Part shown: positions 25,270-39,000 of the stretch, in pieces | Layout: every line of letters begins with the position of its first letter | How positions within the stretch are numbered: position 1 is the stretch's first letter | Source of the DNA: Amaranthus tricolor | Lineage: Eukaryota; Streptophyta; Magnoliopsida; Caryophyllales; Amaranthaceae | Assembly: GCF_026212465.1 (NCBI RefSeq) | Contig: NC_080057.1 | Coordinates: forward strand, 25,787,647-25,851,646 | Direction: 5' to 3' | Length of the DNA: 64,000 nucleotides | Made by a program: the position numbers and the translations under genes | The notes under the pieces: model-generated | Seen by the model: only the letters and a program-made list of their open reading frames with translations | Told to the model about the DNA's origin: nothing | Databases searched by the model: none

Positions 25270-26071
25270 TTTCCATCCCTTTTAATTTGTATCACTTTTC
25301 ATTTTATTTTGTCTCACTGATTTTCTTTTTTTTTTTTGGATTGGTTTTACTCTCCTTTTAATTTCATTTACAAACATATACAATTATATCATTTCTTCAT
25401 CTTAACCATTTATTTCTATCATCTAATAATTTTAAATCTCATTTATCAACTCAATTTTTATTTTCATTAAATTTCACTTATTTTTAACTTGTGCAAATTG
25501 AGAAGAATAAAGAGAATATAAAATTATAAATTTAATATAATTTGAATAATAATAAAAGTTGGAATAAGTCTCTTTCTTAAAATGAATGACATAAAATGAT
25601 TATATAATCTTTTGTTCTTGTTTTATATTTTTGCTGAAATGCCATGACCTTGTTACGCATGATTTACGTTCAGCTCGGCTCTGCCGTTCGAGTTATATGA
25701 TTAAATATTCTATGATTTGTATATTGTGTAACATATAATATATTCCCTCCGTTCTCTTTTATCTTTCACTTTGGGTTTTTCACACATATTAAGGAAGATA
25801 GAATCTTTGGGTTGTAGTGGGTATTATTTTAATTAAATAGTAGTGTGAAGTAATGATTGTATTGGAAGTATGAGGTTGTAGTGGGTATTATTTTAATTAA
25901 ATAGTAGTGTGAAATAATGATTGTATTGAAAGTATGAGAGAGAAAATAATTATAAATAAAAGAAAATTGGTACATTAAAAGAAAATGGGGGGTTTAAGGG
26001 GTAAAAGTGGGATAAAAACTTTCTAAAAATAGAAAGTATTCTAAAGTGGAAGAACTTTTGAAACTACCCGT

Positions 26072-26076
26072 TATAG
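26072..26076. other. Left target-site duplication of the copia element (TATAG)
   Basis: TATAG here and at 30819-30823. Five bases is the standard duplication for Ty1/copia integrases. Confidence 0.9.
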
Positions 26077-26358
26077 TGTTAAAATAATCTAGAAAAATCT
26101 AGGATTTTAATTAAATATAAAAATATCTAAACTAAAGAATTAAAAAATAATAATATCTAAGATAATATAACGGAAGATCCTAGAAAAGTAATTAAAAAAA
26201 TAAAAATATCTAAGATATTTTAGTAAACTTGCACTATAAATACCCATTGATGTAATCAATTTTTTGTGCAATGAAGAACAATATTCATTCTACATATTCA
26301 CTCATCTTCCTTTCCAAATAAATCCATTCACTATTTTACCATCTAAATTTTTCCTACA
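26077..26358 (+). repeat. 5' LTR of the copia element
   Basis: 282 bp. TATAAATA at 26235-26242 is a probable promoter TATA box, placing transcription start roughly 30 bp downstream within the LTR. Confidence 0.93.
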
Positions 26359-26360
26359 TT

Positions 26361-26373
26361 TGGTATTAAGAGC
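26361..26373 (+). other. Primer-binding site of the copia element
   Basis: TGGTATTAAGAGC begins two bases after the LTR end. The common copia site is TGGTATCAGAGC, so this is one substitution plus one insertion away. Confidence 0.7.
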
Positions 26374-26459
26374 TAATTAAAACCAAGACCTCCAAACAAC
26401 CTAAACACATTAACCAACATACCCCACAATAAAATAAACCTCTAACCACAAAATAAAAA

Positions 26460-29400
26460 ATGACCTCAACCACTAATTACCCCCAAGTTAATTGGGTTCC
26501 CACATTTAAGGGAGAAAAATATGAACAATGGGCTATGCAAATGAGGTCAATATTTATCTCCCAAGATTTATGGGAATTAGTACAAGAAGGTTACGAGCAA
26601 CCACCCAAAGATGACACTAAAGAGTCATCTTGGGATGAAACAAAAATAAAACAATATAAACAAAATAGGATAAGGGATAACTATGCCCTATCTCTATTAT
26701 ATCGTGGAGTCGACGAGGCAATACTTACAACGATCATGTCTGCAAAAACAGCTACGGAGGCTTGGAGGATCCTGGAGACAAAATACAGAGGTTCCGAAGA
26801 GGTAATTCTTTTTAAACTCCAATCACTATGGAGAGAATTTGATAATCTATTAATGGCAGAAAATGAAACAATACATTCATTTTTTGACCGAGCCACTAAT
26901 ATAGTTTATCAAATAAGATCAAATGGTGGTAAAATAGAAGATGAAAATGTGATTCGAAAAATATTAAGGAGTCTTTCACAAAAATATAACATTATTGCCA
27001 CAACAATAGAAGAAGTTAACAAGAAAAATTTATCTCAATTAAGTATGCCCGAATTAATGGGATCACTACTTGCACATGAAGATAGATTAAAAAGATTTAA
27101 CGAAGAACCACTAGAACAAGCATTTCAAGCTAAATTAAAATTTTCTAATGGTGAAAATAAAAATAGTCATTGTAAAAATTATGAAAAAGGACAAACATCA
27201 ACTAATTGTAGCAAGGGGAGAGGAAATTTTAAAAATCAAAGGAGTCGATTAAATAATCAAACTGACCTTTATTGTAAATTATGTAAGAAAACTAACCACA
27301 ATACTAATGATTGTCGGTACAAATGTAAGAGGTGTAAAAAACACTCTCACCTCGAAAAAGATTGTTGGTATCGACAAAAAGAAGCAAACTATTCCGAAAA
27401 TAATAATTCCGGAGAACAAATATTTTACACTGGATTAAATGCACAAGAAAAAGTAAGTGACATATGGTATATTGATAGTGGTTGTTCAAACCACATGACC
27501 GACAATAAAAATTATTTTGTCACTCTTGACGAAAATGTTAAAACACACATCACACTTGGCGAGGGTAAAAAAGAAGATGTCGCCAGAAAAGGAACAATTG
27601 CCGTTAAAACAAAAAATGGATCATCAAAATTAATTCATGAAGTTTTTTATGTTCCCGGACTTGCACAAAATTTATTAAGTGTAGGCCAATTAATTAAAAA
27701 AGGATATATGGTTAAATTTGAGAATAACAAATGTCAAATCTATGATAAAAATAAGGGTCAGATAATAACAACTGTTGAAATGGCTCCTAACAAAATATTC
27801 CCATTAAAATTGCCATTTGAAGAAAAATTGGCTTTAAGCTCAATAAATGATGAATCCACCTTATGGCATTTGAGATTCGGGCATCTAAATTTTAACAGTC
27901 TAAAACTATTAAAACAAAAAGAAATGGTAATTGGACTACCATCAATAAAAAATGAAAGAAAAATTTGTGAAGGCTGTATATATGGCAAGATGCACAGATT
28001 GCCATTTCCTACTGCACCTTGGAGGGCCAAGGCTCCTCTAGAGCTTGTTCATGCAGATATCTGGGGTCCTACCAAGAATCCGTCTCTTGGCGGAAAACGA
28101 TATTTTCTTCTGTTCGTAGATGACTACTCCCGCATAATGTGGGTATATTTCCTGGAGAAAAAATCAGAAGCTTTTTCCCACTTCATGGAATTCAAAGCCC
28201 TCACAGAAAATCAAAGTGGGCATTCTCTTAAGATTCTTAGAACAGATCGTGGCGGAGAATTTACAAGCAACGAATTAAACAACTTCTGTAAGAAGCATGA
28301 GATTAAAAGAGAACTTACAGCAAGGCGTACACCACAACAAAATGGTGTCGCGGAAAGGAAAAACCGCACTATAGCAGAGATGGCCCGCAGCATGATGCAG
28401 GGTAAACATCTACCCAAAGGATACTGGGCCGAAGCTGTTCACACGGCAGTATATATCCTCAATAGATCTCCCACAAAAGCAGTTAGGGATTTAACGTCAT
28501 ATGAAGCCTAGCACAAGAGAAAGCCAAGAGTAGAATACCTCAAAGTGTTCGGATGCGTAGCTTATGCCCACATCCCAAAGGAGAATCGGGAAAAGCTCGA
28601 CGAGAAGGGAGAAAAATGCATATTCATTGGATACAGTCACGAAACAAAAGGATATCGCCTTTACAAGCCTGAATCTAAACAATTAATCATCTCTAGAGAC
28701 GTAATTTTCGACGAAGCAGCCGAATGGACGTGGAAAGAAAAAGAAACTGAAGCTCGCGAAGGAGATACTCTCCTAAGAGATCCAAGTGAAGAAGACGGAG
28801 CAGACCAACCAACAAACCCATCATCTCCGAGTCCAAGTACACCTGAAAGTACAAGATCATTCCCAAGCTCAAGAAGCCAAACATCACGTTCAACTCCTCA
28901 ACCTCAAGAAGCCCGAAGATCAACACGAGATCGGCAACCGCCATCATGGTTACAAGATTACCATTGTGACCAAGCAATGATGGCTCTCTTCTCTAGTGAG
29001 CCACAAACATTTCAAGAAGCAGCACAAGAAGAAACCTGGATTGAGGCTATGAACAAAGAAATGAAAATGATCGAGAAGAATCACACATGGAAACTTGTAG
29101 ACAAACCACAAGACAAGGAAGTCATCGGACTCAAGTGGGTCTACAAGGTGAAACATAATGATGATGGCTCCATCAACAAGTACAAAGCAAGGCTCGTAGC
29201 AAAGGGATATGCGCAACAACCAGGAATCGACTTCAACGAAACATATGCACCAGTTGTCCGCATGGAGACAATCAGAACAGTCCTGGCATTAGCAGCACAG
29301 CATCAGCTACCAGTCTTTCAACTCGATGTCAAATCAGCATTTCTAAATGGAGAACTTGAAGAAGAAGTGTACGTCGAGCAACCGCAGGGATACGTCATCA

Positions 29401-30530
29401 AAGGCCAAGAAGACAAAGTATACCGCCTTCGAAAAGCTCTGTACGGACTCAAACAAGCACCCCGAGCGTGGAACAGCAACATCGACAATTATCTTCTCCA
29501 GCATGGTTTCATCAAGAGTCCAAGTGAACCTTCACTATACATCAAGACACAAGGTAACAACTTTCTCATTTTATGCTTGTATGTGGATGATCTAATCTTT
29601 ACAGGCACACACCCAACGATGATCGAAGAATTTAAAAAGGCTATGATGAAGGAGTACGAGATAACAGACCTTAGTACAATGAAATACTTCCTTGGCATAC
29701 AAATCAAACAAAGCCCAGGAAGAATATTTCTATCACAAGAGAAATATGCAGAAGACCTTCTCAAGAAAATCAACATGGGTGAATGTAAACCGCTGGCTAC
29801 ACCAATGGCAATCAACGAGAAGTTATCAAAGTACGATGGCAAACCAAAAGTCGACGGAGCAATGTATCGAAGCTTGGTCGGCTCTCTTATTTATCTCACA
29901 CATACAAGACCAGATATAGTCAACGCTGTCAGCATCGTATCCAGGTTCATGAGTGAACCGAGCAAGGATCATCTAACAGCAGCAAAGAGGATTCTCAGAT
30001 ACATTAAGGGAACAAAAAGCTATGGGATCATGTACGAAACTGAAAAAGATTTCAAGCTCACAGGATACACCGATAGCGACTGGGCTGGAAGCGTGGATGA
30101 TAGAAAAAGTACAAGCGGGTACGTATTTCAGCTTGGAAACAAGGTGGTCTCATGGTCATCAAAAAAACAGGCGACAGTAGCTTTATCATCAGCAGAAGCA
30201 GAGTACATTGCAGCAATAAGTGCAGCACGTGAAGCAGTCTGGCTGAGAAGGATATTAATCGATCTACAACATAAGCAAGAGACACCAACAACAATGTTCT
30301 GCGACAACATGTCAACAATAGCAATGACGAAGAATCCAGTGTTTCATAGTAGATCAAAACACATCGAGATACGACATCACTACATTCGTGAGTTAGTAGA
30401 CAAGAAAGAGATCGAACTACAATTCTGCAAGACGGGGGAGCAGCTCGCAGACATTTTCACAAAACCCATATCAACTGATAAATTTATCGAGTTCAGACCA
30501 CAATTTAGAATTCAAGATTTTTCAGATTAG
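26460..30530 (+). pseudogene. gag-pol: copia gag-pol polyprotein with one internal stop
   Basis: Single frame of 1356 codons including an in-frame TAG at 28509-28511 (codon 684), between integrase and reverse transcriptase; both sides stay in the same frame. The upstream part has the gag domain, two CCHC zinc knuckles (from Cys272 and about 288, CKLCKKTNHNTNDC and CKRCKKHSHLEKDC), protease motif DSG (339-341, then CSNHM), the pre-integrase LWHLRFGH and the integrase core with RTDRGGEF and TPQQNGVAERKN. Downstream are reverse transcriptase (LDVKSAFLNG, YVDDL at 1041-1045), RNase H (TDSDWAGS from 1204) and ADIFTKP near the C-terminus. The stop falls where family members usually have Trp, consistent with a single G-to-A change. 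The element could still be mobilised in trans. Confidence 0.93.
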
Positions 30531-30536
30531 GGGGAG
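30529..30536 (+). other. Polypurine tract
   Basis: AGGGGGAG directly abuts the right LTR and overlaps no coding sequence; it is the expected plus-strand primer of reverse transcription. Confidence 0.85.
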
Positions 30537-30818
30537 TGTTAAAATAATCTAGAAAAATCTAGGATTTTAATTAAATATAAAAATATCTAAACTAAAGAAT
30601 TAAAAAATAAAAATATCTAAGATAATATAATGGAAGATCCTAGAAAAGTAATTAAAAAAATAAAAATATTTAAGATATTTTAGTAAACTTGCACTATAAA
30701 TACCCACTGATGTAATCAATTTTTTGTGCAATGAAGAACAATATTCATTCTACATATTCACTCATTTTCCTCTCCAAATAAATCCATTCACTATTTTACC
30801 ATCTAAATTTTTCCTACA
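30537..30818 (+). repeat. 3' LTR of the copia element
   Basis: 282 bp, same length as the left LTR and about 98% identical by eye. Followed by TATAG at 30819-30823. Confidence 0.93.
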
Positions 30819-30857
30819 TATAGTAATGTGGAAGATCAAAAAAGAACGGAGGGAGTA

Positions 30858-32187
30858 AAAAAAAAATAGTTGAGTTGCATCACTTCATTTGTAGAGATGA
30901 GTGGTTATTTCATGTTATGCTAATATTCTAAATTCACTCTTAATTAATTCATTCGAGAAAATGAAATTATTTTATATGAATATGGAATTTTAGATGGAGG
31001 TTATCAGAACATGGTAATATAAGCTTGTTTTTTTAAAGCATCTTTTCATTTAGGTCAGATAGAATTTAAAATTGAGAGGTTCTCAAAATAGAAATGAAGT
31101 TTCTATTTAGAATCTTATGAAAAGCTTACATTAACTTAAAGCTCATTGATTTTTGCTATCTATACAATCTCTCAATATATCTATAAATGTCTATTTTATT
31201 TGGTAAAACACTTTATTTGATACGCAATTTCTGTTCTTAATAGCTCTAATTGATTATAAATTAAAAATTGTAAAAAGTTAATATTAATAAAAAAAATTAC
31301 ATGAAAACAATTTATATTTAATCGCATCCAACTATATTTCATTGATTAAGATTAAATACAGTTAAAGATCAATAAATAAATAAATAATGACAAAATTATA
31401 ATGTAACAAATTGAAAATTAAGGGGAGTTTTAATTAGTGATACCATGTTAACTGTTAAGTATATTTAACTCTATATGCCAAATTTACTTAAATTTATAGG
31501 TCCAAAATTCAAGAGAACTTATAGATAAAGGTGAGATATTAACATCTTAGGGTTTGAAGCTGAAATTTGTAAAAATATTTTCCTAATTTTTTTGTTAATT
31601 ATTTTTTGTTCTCAAAATGGGTGTGTTAATTCGATACTCCCTCCTTATCGACACTAAATTTCGTTTACATTCTATTCAATATAATTCAATAATTTTTTGA
31701 TTGTAGGTTAGACTGATGAAAGGAAAAGACTAGATAAAAATAAAATTTATGATTTTTGCGCAGAATCTTATGTGAGAAAAGCGGTACTTACTACAATGAG
31801 ACAACTCAATTTTCAATAATTTTACCTTCAATAAATATCCGTTCCCATTATGCATATTTAAAAATTATATTGATAAATTTTATATTGAGATGAATAAAAC
31901 ATAATTTTATTTAATTATTTTTTAGCTTATAAATTATAAATAAAAAATAATATAAGATTGATCAATAAATATTATAAAAAAATAAAAATAAATGAGCTCT
32001 TTTTTAGTGGTGAAAGGGAGGGGTACCTTTCTTTGGGCCTTACCCTCACCCCTAAGTGAACATGGTAGCAGTATTGGGATCCCGATATGCAAATATTCCT
32101 CTATTGGGCCATAAGAGGTTACTTCACCCTTATATGTAAATTTTGTACGAGATCGTGTCATTGTGTGATTAGATGTGGTAGTTGGCC
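30858..32187. other. Intergenic, no gene seen
   Basis: AT-rich DNA. A CTCCCTCCTTATCGACACTAA stretch near 31634 resembles one end of a Stowaway-like MITE, but no matching right end was found. Confidence 0.4.
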
Positions 32188-32617
32188 ACAATTGAACAAT
32201 TTTTTCCCAAAATAAGCTCCGTAAAAATTTAATTTTTAAAATAAGCGTCCGTACATCCAAGCTTAGCCTGGGGATCATTCGTTGTTACTAACAACGACTT
32301 TAAAAAAAAAAAAAAATTTTTTTTTAAGTCGCTGTTAGTAACAATGACTTAATGCGTTTTAAGTTTTCAGTTCTCAGTTACTTCCTTATTCCAGCTGACG
32401 AGGTGAAGGAGTTACCAGTTAACCTTAAAGTCGCTGTTAGTTCCTCTTTCGCTGTTACTAACAGCGACTCTTGCCAAACCTAGGTTTGGATGTACGGACG
32501 CTTATTTTGGAAAATAAATTTTCACGGAGCTTATTTTGGGAAATAAGTTTTCACGGAGCTTATTTTAGAAAATAAGTTTTCACGGAGCTTATTTTGGAAA
32601 ATAAGTTGTTTAATTGT
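32188..32617. mobile_element. Foldback element with tandem arms and internal hairpins
   Basis: Left arm from 32188 (ACAATTGAACAATTTTTTC, then AAAATAAGCTCCGT and AAATAAGCGTCCGTACATCC) matches in reverse complement the right arm ending near 32617. The right arm contains the unit CACGGAGCTTATTTTGGAAA at about 29-bp spacing (ACGGAG at 32524, 32553 and 32582, preceded by ACGGACG at 32494). The interior has near-palindromes such as CGCTGTTACTAACAGCG (about 32450) and CGTTGTTACTAACAACG (about 32281), with partial copies at about 32331 and 32429. No ORF and no clear target duplication. Class unknown. Confidence 0.7.
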
Positions 32618-33062
32618 CTTATTTTTTTTCAAATTTTCAAATTTTTTGCAGGTGCGGGGTGGGCCACGGGTCAAATATTTTTAAAGCGGATTGTTATGAA
32701 ATTATTTATTATAATTATTATTTTACCTAGTTAATTGATGTTATAACATTATTATACTACTATTTTAATATTATTATACCTTGTTAATCGAGTCCGGAGG
32801 ATAATCTTACCTTATCCATTGATGACAATATATAAAATAAAATACAAGCTTTGTGTCTATTACACAAAATCAATCATACAACATAGGCATATATAGCTCT
32901 CTCTCCATGTGTTTGATAACTTATTAAGGAACATAAGTCCTAGAATCTCCGATTCTCCATCAAAAAAGATGGTTGGAAGGGTTAAAAATTTGAGATAACT
33001 AAGACTCCCACAAAACATCTCAAAGATTCATATCTCACATTCTACAATTCACTTCAAATTAG

Positions 33063-36000
33063 TTAAAGTTCATTATGGTGAGCTTTTCTTGAGAATTTTT
33101 TGCAAGTGCAAAGCTCCATACATGTCTCCGATAACATTAAACTTGTAATCCAAACTTCGTCACTAGGGTTTCCATAATCAGAGTCATCTTCGGTCCTATA
33201 CCATGCAAAATGAGCCTTTTTGTCGTCATATATTCTCAAACGTCCGTGTCCAAATGATAGTTCTCTATGCAATGAGGTTGAAAGAGCGTTTTGCTCAAAC
33301 CTGTAAATCACAATGTTATGTGATTAATAAATGTCGGTAACAAATTCTTTGTTAGTGTTATAAACTAACAAAGATATATGAGGTTGTGCACATCAGACTT
33401 TCAAACTACATCTGGGTTATATTAATATATTTTGAAATTTTTACTTACTCGAAGGTGGGTTTGAAGCCTGCATCCCCTAGAGTTATGTAGATTGGTGCAC
33501 AAGGGTCAGGGTTATTGTCATATGTCCTTGCCTGTTGCCACAAAAAACTAATAATGTCATCTCAACAATTACATTAATAAAATATGCGCTTATCCATCAA
33601 ATGATGCTTTCTCAAACGAACAAAGAGAGAATAACTTACGAATCGTTCATAAGCACCAACACGAGAGGCAAAAACAACATCAACTCTAGCCATATATAGA
33701 AGCTTTTCCATGGCTTTCCTCATAGATTCACCTTCACCTTTGTAAGCAACATTAGAAGTATACCAAGGAGTATTAACCACGACGATAACCCAAGGGGTCT
33801 TAACCCTATCGATGCTAGCCAAATCGGCCTTAAGCCACTCGTATTGATCAGAGCTACAATCGAAGTCAGCATACGAGCCTAAACTTATAAAATGTGCACC
33901 CGCGACATCATACGAGTAGTAAAGGTTAGATATTGAGCCACTTTCATGATAAGGCATGAGCCATCTAGCATTAAAAGCCTTAAAAGGTTGAGGTCCTTTA
34001 GGAAGTGTACAAACACCCTCAATTTCATATTTCCCAGCAGTGACCATCCATGGTCTTTTGCTAGCATATGGCTCGATTAGTCGCCCAAATGAGTCCCACA
34101 ATGATTGGTGGCCGTCTGCGTATGATAGCCCTCCAACTACTATTAGTGTGTCATAGCATTTTTCATTGATGCGAGCTAGTGTTGCTTTGGTCCATTGTGT
34201 TTGTCCAAGTCCACCTGTTTAAGATTAGATCATTAGAATTGTTACAAGGATAGATGCATAATGTAATAACGGTAGTTTAGCAAAATAGCTTATTAGAATA
34301 TTCTAGCTTTATTTAGATATAGATAGAAGGTTAAGTGGTCAAACTATCTAATATTAGTGTTTGGTAAATTAGCCGGTTAAAACAATTTATTGTTATGAAT
34401 TAGTTGTTTTTGAATAAGTTGCTTAAAGCAGCGGGTTTAAAATCAGCTGGTCAAACCAATCAATAAAATCAGCTAGTCAAATTAATTATTTTAATCAACT
34501 AAAAACTGTTAGCTATTTGCCAAACACAGGAGAATATTTAGTCACTCAAAATTCATCTAATGCGAGTAGTTTTGACTTTTTGCCCTTAAATAAGCCCAAA
34601 AAATAAAGAGATAAAAGGGTTGGCTAACAATAGTCATTATTCTTGGCTCATTTCACAAAATTTTTCCGTGTTTGATATGACTTTTTGGCTAATTTATTGA
34701 TTTATTTTTAGCTTGTAATTTTTGGCGTATTATCAGTCAAACAAACAAATAAATGATTTTTAGCTAATAGAATTATTATTTGTATTTTAAGTCCTGAAAA
34801 TAAACACAACCTTTCTTTTGAGAGACCGTCTATTTGAGAGACGTTTTGTCAAGCTTAGCCCATTAAAGCTATATTAAATTTACCAAATTAGTGATGTCTC
34901 TCAAAGAAACCGTCTCTCACAAGAATGTGTGAAATAAAAATTTATTATGGGCAACTAGTTACATTGATTTTAGGCTTGTTATTAAACAACTTTTCTCTAA
35001 TAAATATTTATTACTAATGACTAATTTTTCCACACATCTCAATTATCTATTGACATATACATCTAGCATACAACATTCGCAACTTTATTAGCTGATCAAA
35101 TAAGCTAACTGAACTAGCTAACAATAAACAACTAATTGTAAAAACCCACAAAAGACGGAGAATAATAATAATAAAGTATATAAATATCAGCTAGTTAAGT
35201 AGGTAAAGTCGGGATATATGTAATGTAAGTATAAAAACTTACCAACAAAGACAAATTCAGCAGAGAAGGAAGCAGGAGGAGTACGAAAAGAGAATTCTTG
35301 AGAAGCACCACCAACGCGATAGTAATAAGTAGTACTAGGTGTTAATGGACCCACCGTAACATAATGGATTTTACCAGAAATATATGAATAGTAATGGTAG
35401 CTAAAATTATCACCAAGTACATATTCATTGTAGCTTCCTGATTTTGTTCCATACTCCACTACTGATGTTGCCATTTTGTATGTTGTTATCCATGATATTC
35501 TCATGTACCCATCTCCAGCTAATGATATATGTACCTGCACACACATATTTATGGTCATATTATTGGACTTGTACATAACAATATAATACCGACACATATT
35601 ATAGAAGAGTTGATTGCACACAAATCTAACAAGGTCACTTCCCGAAACCAATTGGTAATAGGAGTAAACCATCAAACTTATATATTAGTCGATCTCATAC
35701 TCAATTCAAGTGAAATATTTTGTATCAGGTCGTCATCATCATCATACCCAGTGTATCCCGTTCATAGAAAACTATAGTCAGGGTCTGGGGAGGGAAGACA
35801 GACGGCAGCTCATAACCATAGAGGAGAGTGCGGTCTAAGAATCCCTCGGCTCGAGAAAGGTCTTTAAAGAGAGAGAAACCTGCAACTTACAAATAGATTA
35901 AGTAGAATACATAGAAATAACTAAAAATAAAAATAAAGTAAAGAAGGAGGTAAAGAGCGATAATTAAAGGCAATGAACAAAAACAAACGATGGGTAAAAG

Positions 36001-39000
36001 AGGCGGGTTTAGTAATTTAAAACATGGAAAAGGCGTCGCCAACTGCCCCTATCCCTGGTCAGGTCCTTGGAGAAGTGAAGTTCATACATGTCATTTTTAA
36101 TATGTTCCTCCCACTTTTAGCATAATAAGTTTTCATGTAAATAGGGCAGGCCCGAAGATTTTAGAGGCCCGGATAATTTAGCCCTTCGAACTTATACTCG
36201 TATAAACCCTTAATTTCTAAAAGCGTTGCTTTTCTAACTTTTTGAATTGGGTCAGGGCACAGGCCCCTCTTACCTCTTATAGGGTCGGCCCTGCATGTGA
36301 TAAAATGTGTTAAAAGTATTATTATATACTCCATAAGTCCATATATCTATGTATAAATAACCATCACTTTAAATTTTTATTGAGTTTCTCTCTTGATACT
36401 TAATTAACTTGGTATTCTTGACTCTTGAGCAAGGACAAATTACAATAAACCTATTCTTATTTGATTCTACTTAAGGTAATTCAAAGTCATCATCTATTAC
36501 TATTTTTAACCTTAAATATATTACTATATACTCTATTTAAATATAATTATCAATTAGTAACAAAGTTTGTTTAGAAAATTTTTGTGGGTTACCAATTTAA
36601 TATAAAATTAAATAATTTTAAAAATAAGAGCATGAGTAAGAATTATAAATTATAAATAATACAAAAATATCTAAATTTCTTTTAATTTGAATTCTTTGGC
36701 TTTTCTTTTTGTCTATTCTCGACATTATCCTACTTTGCCGATTTTGAGCCATCATTCATGAGTCATGTTCCGGATGGCTAAGGGCAAAAAGATACTTCTA
36801 TATTAACTGCCAAGTTGAGCCTAACCAATATGCTATGAAAACTTCCTTTTATGGGAATAGTTGTACTTCTTGTAGTCCCATGTGAAGAGTTTAAAGATCA
36901 TTATCATACAAATATCATACAAATATCATTAGGTGGAAGTATTAGATGATAAGTCGGCAGTCACTAAATTAATTGGTAAAAATTATTAGAAAAATTAAGC
37001 GTCAATAAGTCAAAATTCAACGAAAAAATTATCATTTGTATCCTTTTAATTTTGGCTAAAAGATTGGCTAGCTAAAACTCCAAAAGCTAAATACTAGTCA
37101 ACCAAAAAGCCAAGAAAAAAATAATTTGTCAAACACTCTTAATCCTAACAATATAAATAGACTATATTACCAAAAATAACCTGTCATTTAAAATAATCGT
37201 TAATAGTGTCAAAACCTCAATCTTAACCTTTTCTCTTGATCCTTAATAACCATAAACCAAATAAGTCACTATTTTACACATGATATATTTTTCCGTCCAT
37301 TTTTAACTAGGGCTATTAATAATCTATAATGAAGCTAATTGGTAGGATAAATATATTCTATATTATTAATTATGTTAGCTAATGTGAAACAAAAATTACT
37401 ACTAAAAGATAAATATCAAAAAAAATATATCAAATAGATTATTAAATTAATTAGAAGAAAAAGAGAACGAAAATCAAAATTATATTCATACAAAAAAATA
37501 ATATATATTTCAACGATTCACTTCAATTTAAATGCTTAGATAGTTAGATTTAGAGTTTGGTATTGGCTTGATGACAAAAAGGACAATGCATAAACCCTTT
37601 TTTATTGGCAGTGGGCCCATGGGCCTTATACAGTCTTGACCAGCTGGCAATTATTTGACCTTTTAGTGGTAGTCTTCATTACCATTAGTACTATTACAGA
37701 GATTCCATCTCCCTCATTAATTTATTTTTTAAAAAAAGGCCCTTTCACATGTTTAAGGTTTTCATAAAACAATTTTTTTTTCCTCGACCTATCCTATAAT
37801 CTAAAACATTTTTTCTCGAACTCAAATAGTTTTGATTAGTATCTAATATATTTTAATTGACTTTTTATTTTGAGATACAGTAGAAATTTCTAATAGTAAA
37901 GGCAAAATAGAATTAATCTTCTATGTAGATGGTGAGAATTAAACCTTTATTATAAAGAAAAAAAAAATACTTTAACTACTAAACTAACATATAATTTGTG
38001 AATATAATTGTATGTAATTTAGCAAAAGCTTTTCTATTATAACGTGGGTCCAACACTTATTTATGTAAGTATAATAAATCAATGGTTGCTAATTTATTGT
38101 TTTATGCTATGCTACACAATTCAATGTTATTAGAATTATATCAATTGACAAATTTATACAAATAATAATCTTAAGGCTATAAAAATAATTTTTCTAAATT
38201 ATAAAATTATCTTTTGATTATAAATTAAGATCTTTTTGATATTTGAGATTCTTAAATTAGCCTAATAATTAAAAGTTTTTCTTTTAATTTTATAATAAAA
38301 ATTCAATTTTCATCACCTATATAAACTATAAATTTGATTTTCCTCAGCTTGGTTATAGAAATTTTCTAGCCTAATTAACGCAATTTTTTTTTTGATAATT
38401 TATATGAATAATTAGTCAATGACCAAAAGTCCATTTCAAATGGCATTAATGATTTCAAGTTCATACCTTTAAATAAAGTATATTTTATTGCACTAATGCT
38501 ACTTGATGAACTAATTGTTTAATGCTTATAGTTTTAGTCCATCATACTTACAATCTAGTGGTACTTTTCATTATTGTCCACTATTTATAGTAGGCAAAAG
38601 ATCGGTGCCTTTTTTAACTTTTTACAAAAATTATTATCAATACACAAATTGAAATATTTCATTACTTTTTGAAATAAAATGAAATTTTGAATATATAATT
38701 TTAAGGAGCTTATTTGGAGGCATTAGCTGTATTGCGTTATGTTTAGATTTATCCAACAAACAAACTATTACTTCCTTCCCATATTTGTCGTCACACATAT
38801 TATTTACTTAGATTGATTGACATTCATTTGTTTTGCTACATCAATAATTAATGATAAACCAATTTTAATTTTTTGACATTAAAAATCTAAAATTGTTATT
38901 GTTTTTAAACTATAGATGATGAATTGACGTGTTTGCTAATATGACTGTTTAAAATACATTATTATTTACCTGTAATTAATCTATTATCAAATAATCTGTT

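Larger units (their letters stand above)
26077..30818 (+). mobile_element. Ty1/copia LTR retrotransposon, structurally complete
   Basis: A 4.7-kb element with 282-bp LTRs starting TGTTAAAAT and ending CCTACA, a primer-binding site after the left LTR (26361-26373, TGGTATTAAGAGC, an imperfect match to the initiator-Met tRNA type), one gag-pol frame, and a purine tract AGGGGGAG at 30529-30536 just before the right LTR. By eye the LTRs differ at about 6 of 282 positions (about 2%), indicating a fairly recent insertion. It lies within a MITE. One in-frame amber codon interrupts the polyprotein. Confidence 0.95.
25743..30855. mobile_element. MITE copy 3 of the ACGGAGGGAG family, split by the copia element
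   Basis: Left part 25743-26076 (after TA 25741-25742) and right part 30824-30855 (before TA 30856-30857). Together they match copy 2 end to end, with CCCTCCGTTCTCTTTT on the left and AAAAGAACGGAGGGAG on the right, and with the same tandem internal duplication. The copia element sits inside the block ACTACCCGTTATAG, whose last five bases are the duplicated target. Confidence 0.85.

Noticed and set aside
28693..28977. Long minus-strand and alternate-frame ORFs across the copia region
   Set aside because: They are antisense or shifted readings of the gag-pol coding sequence and lack domains.
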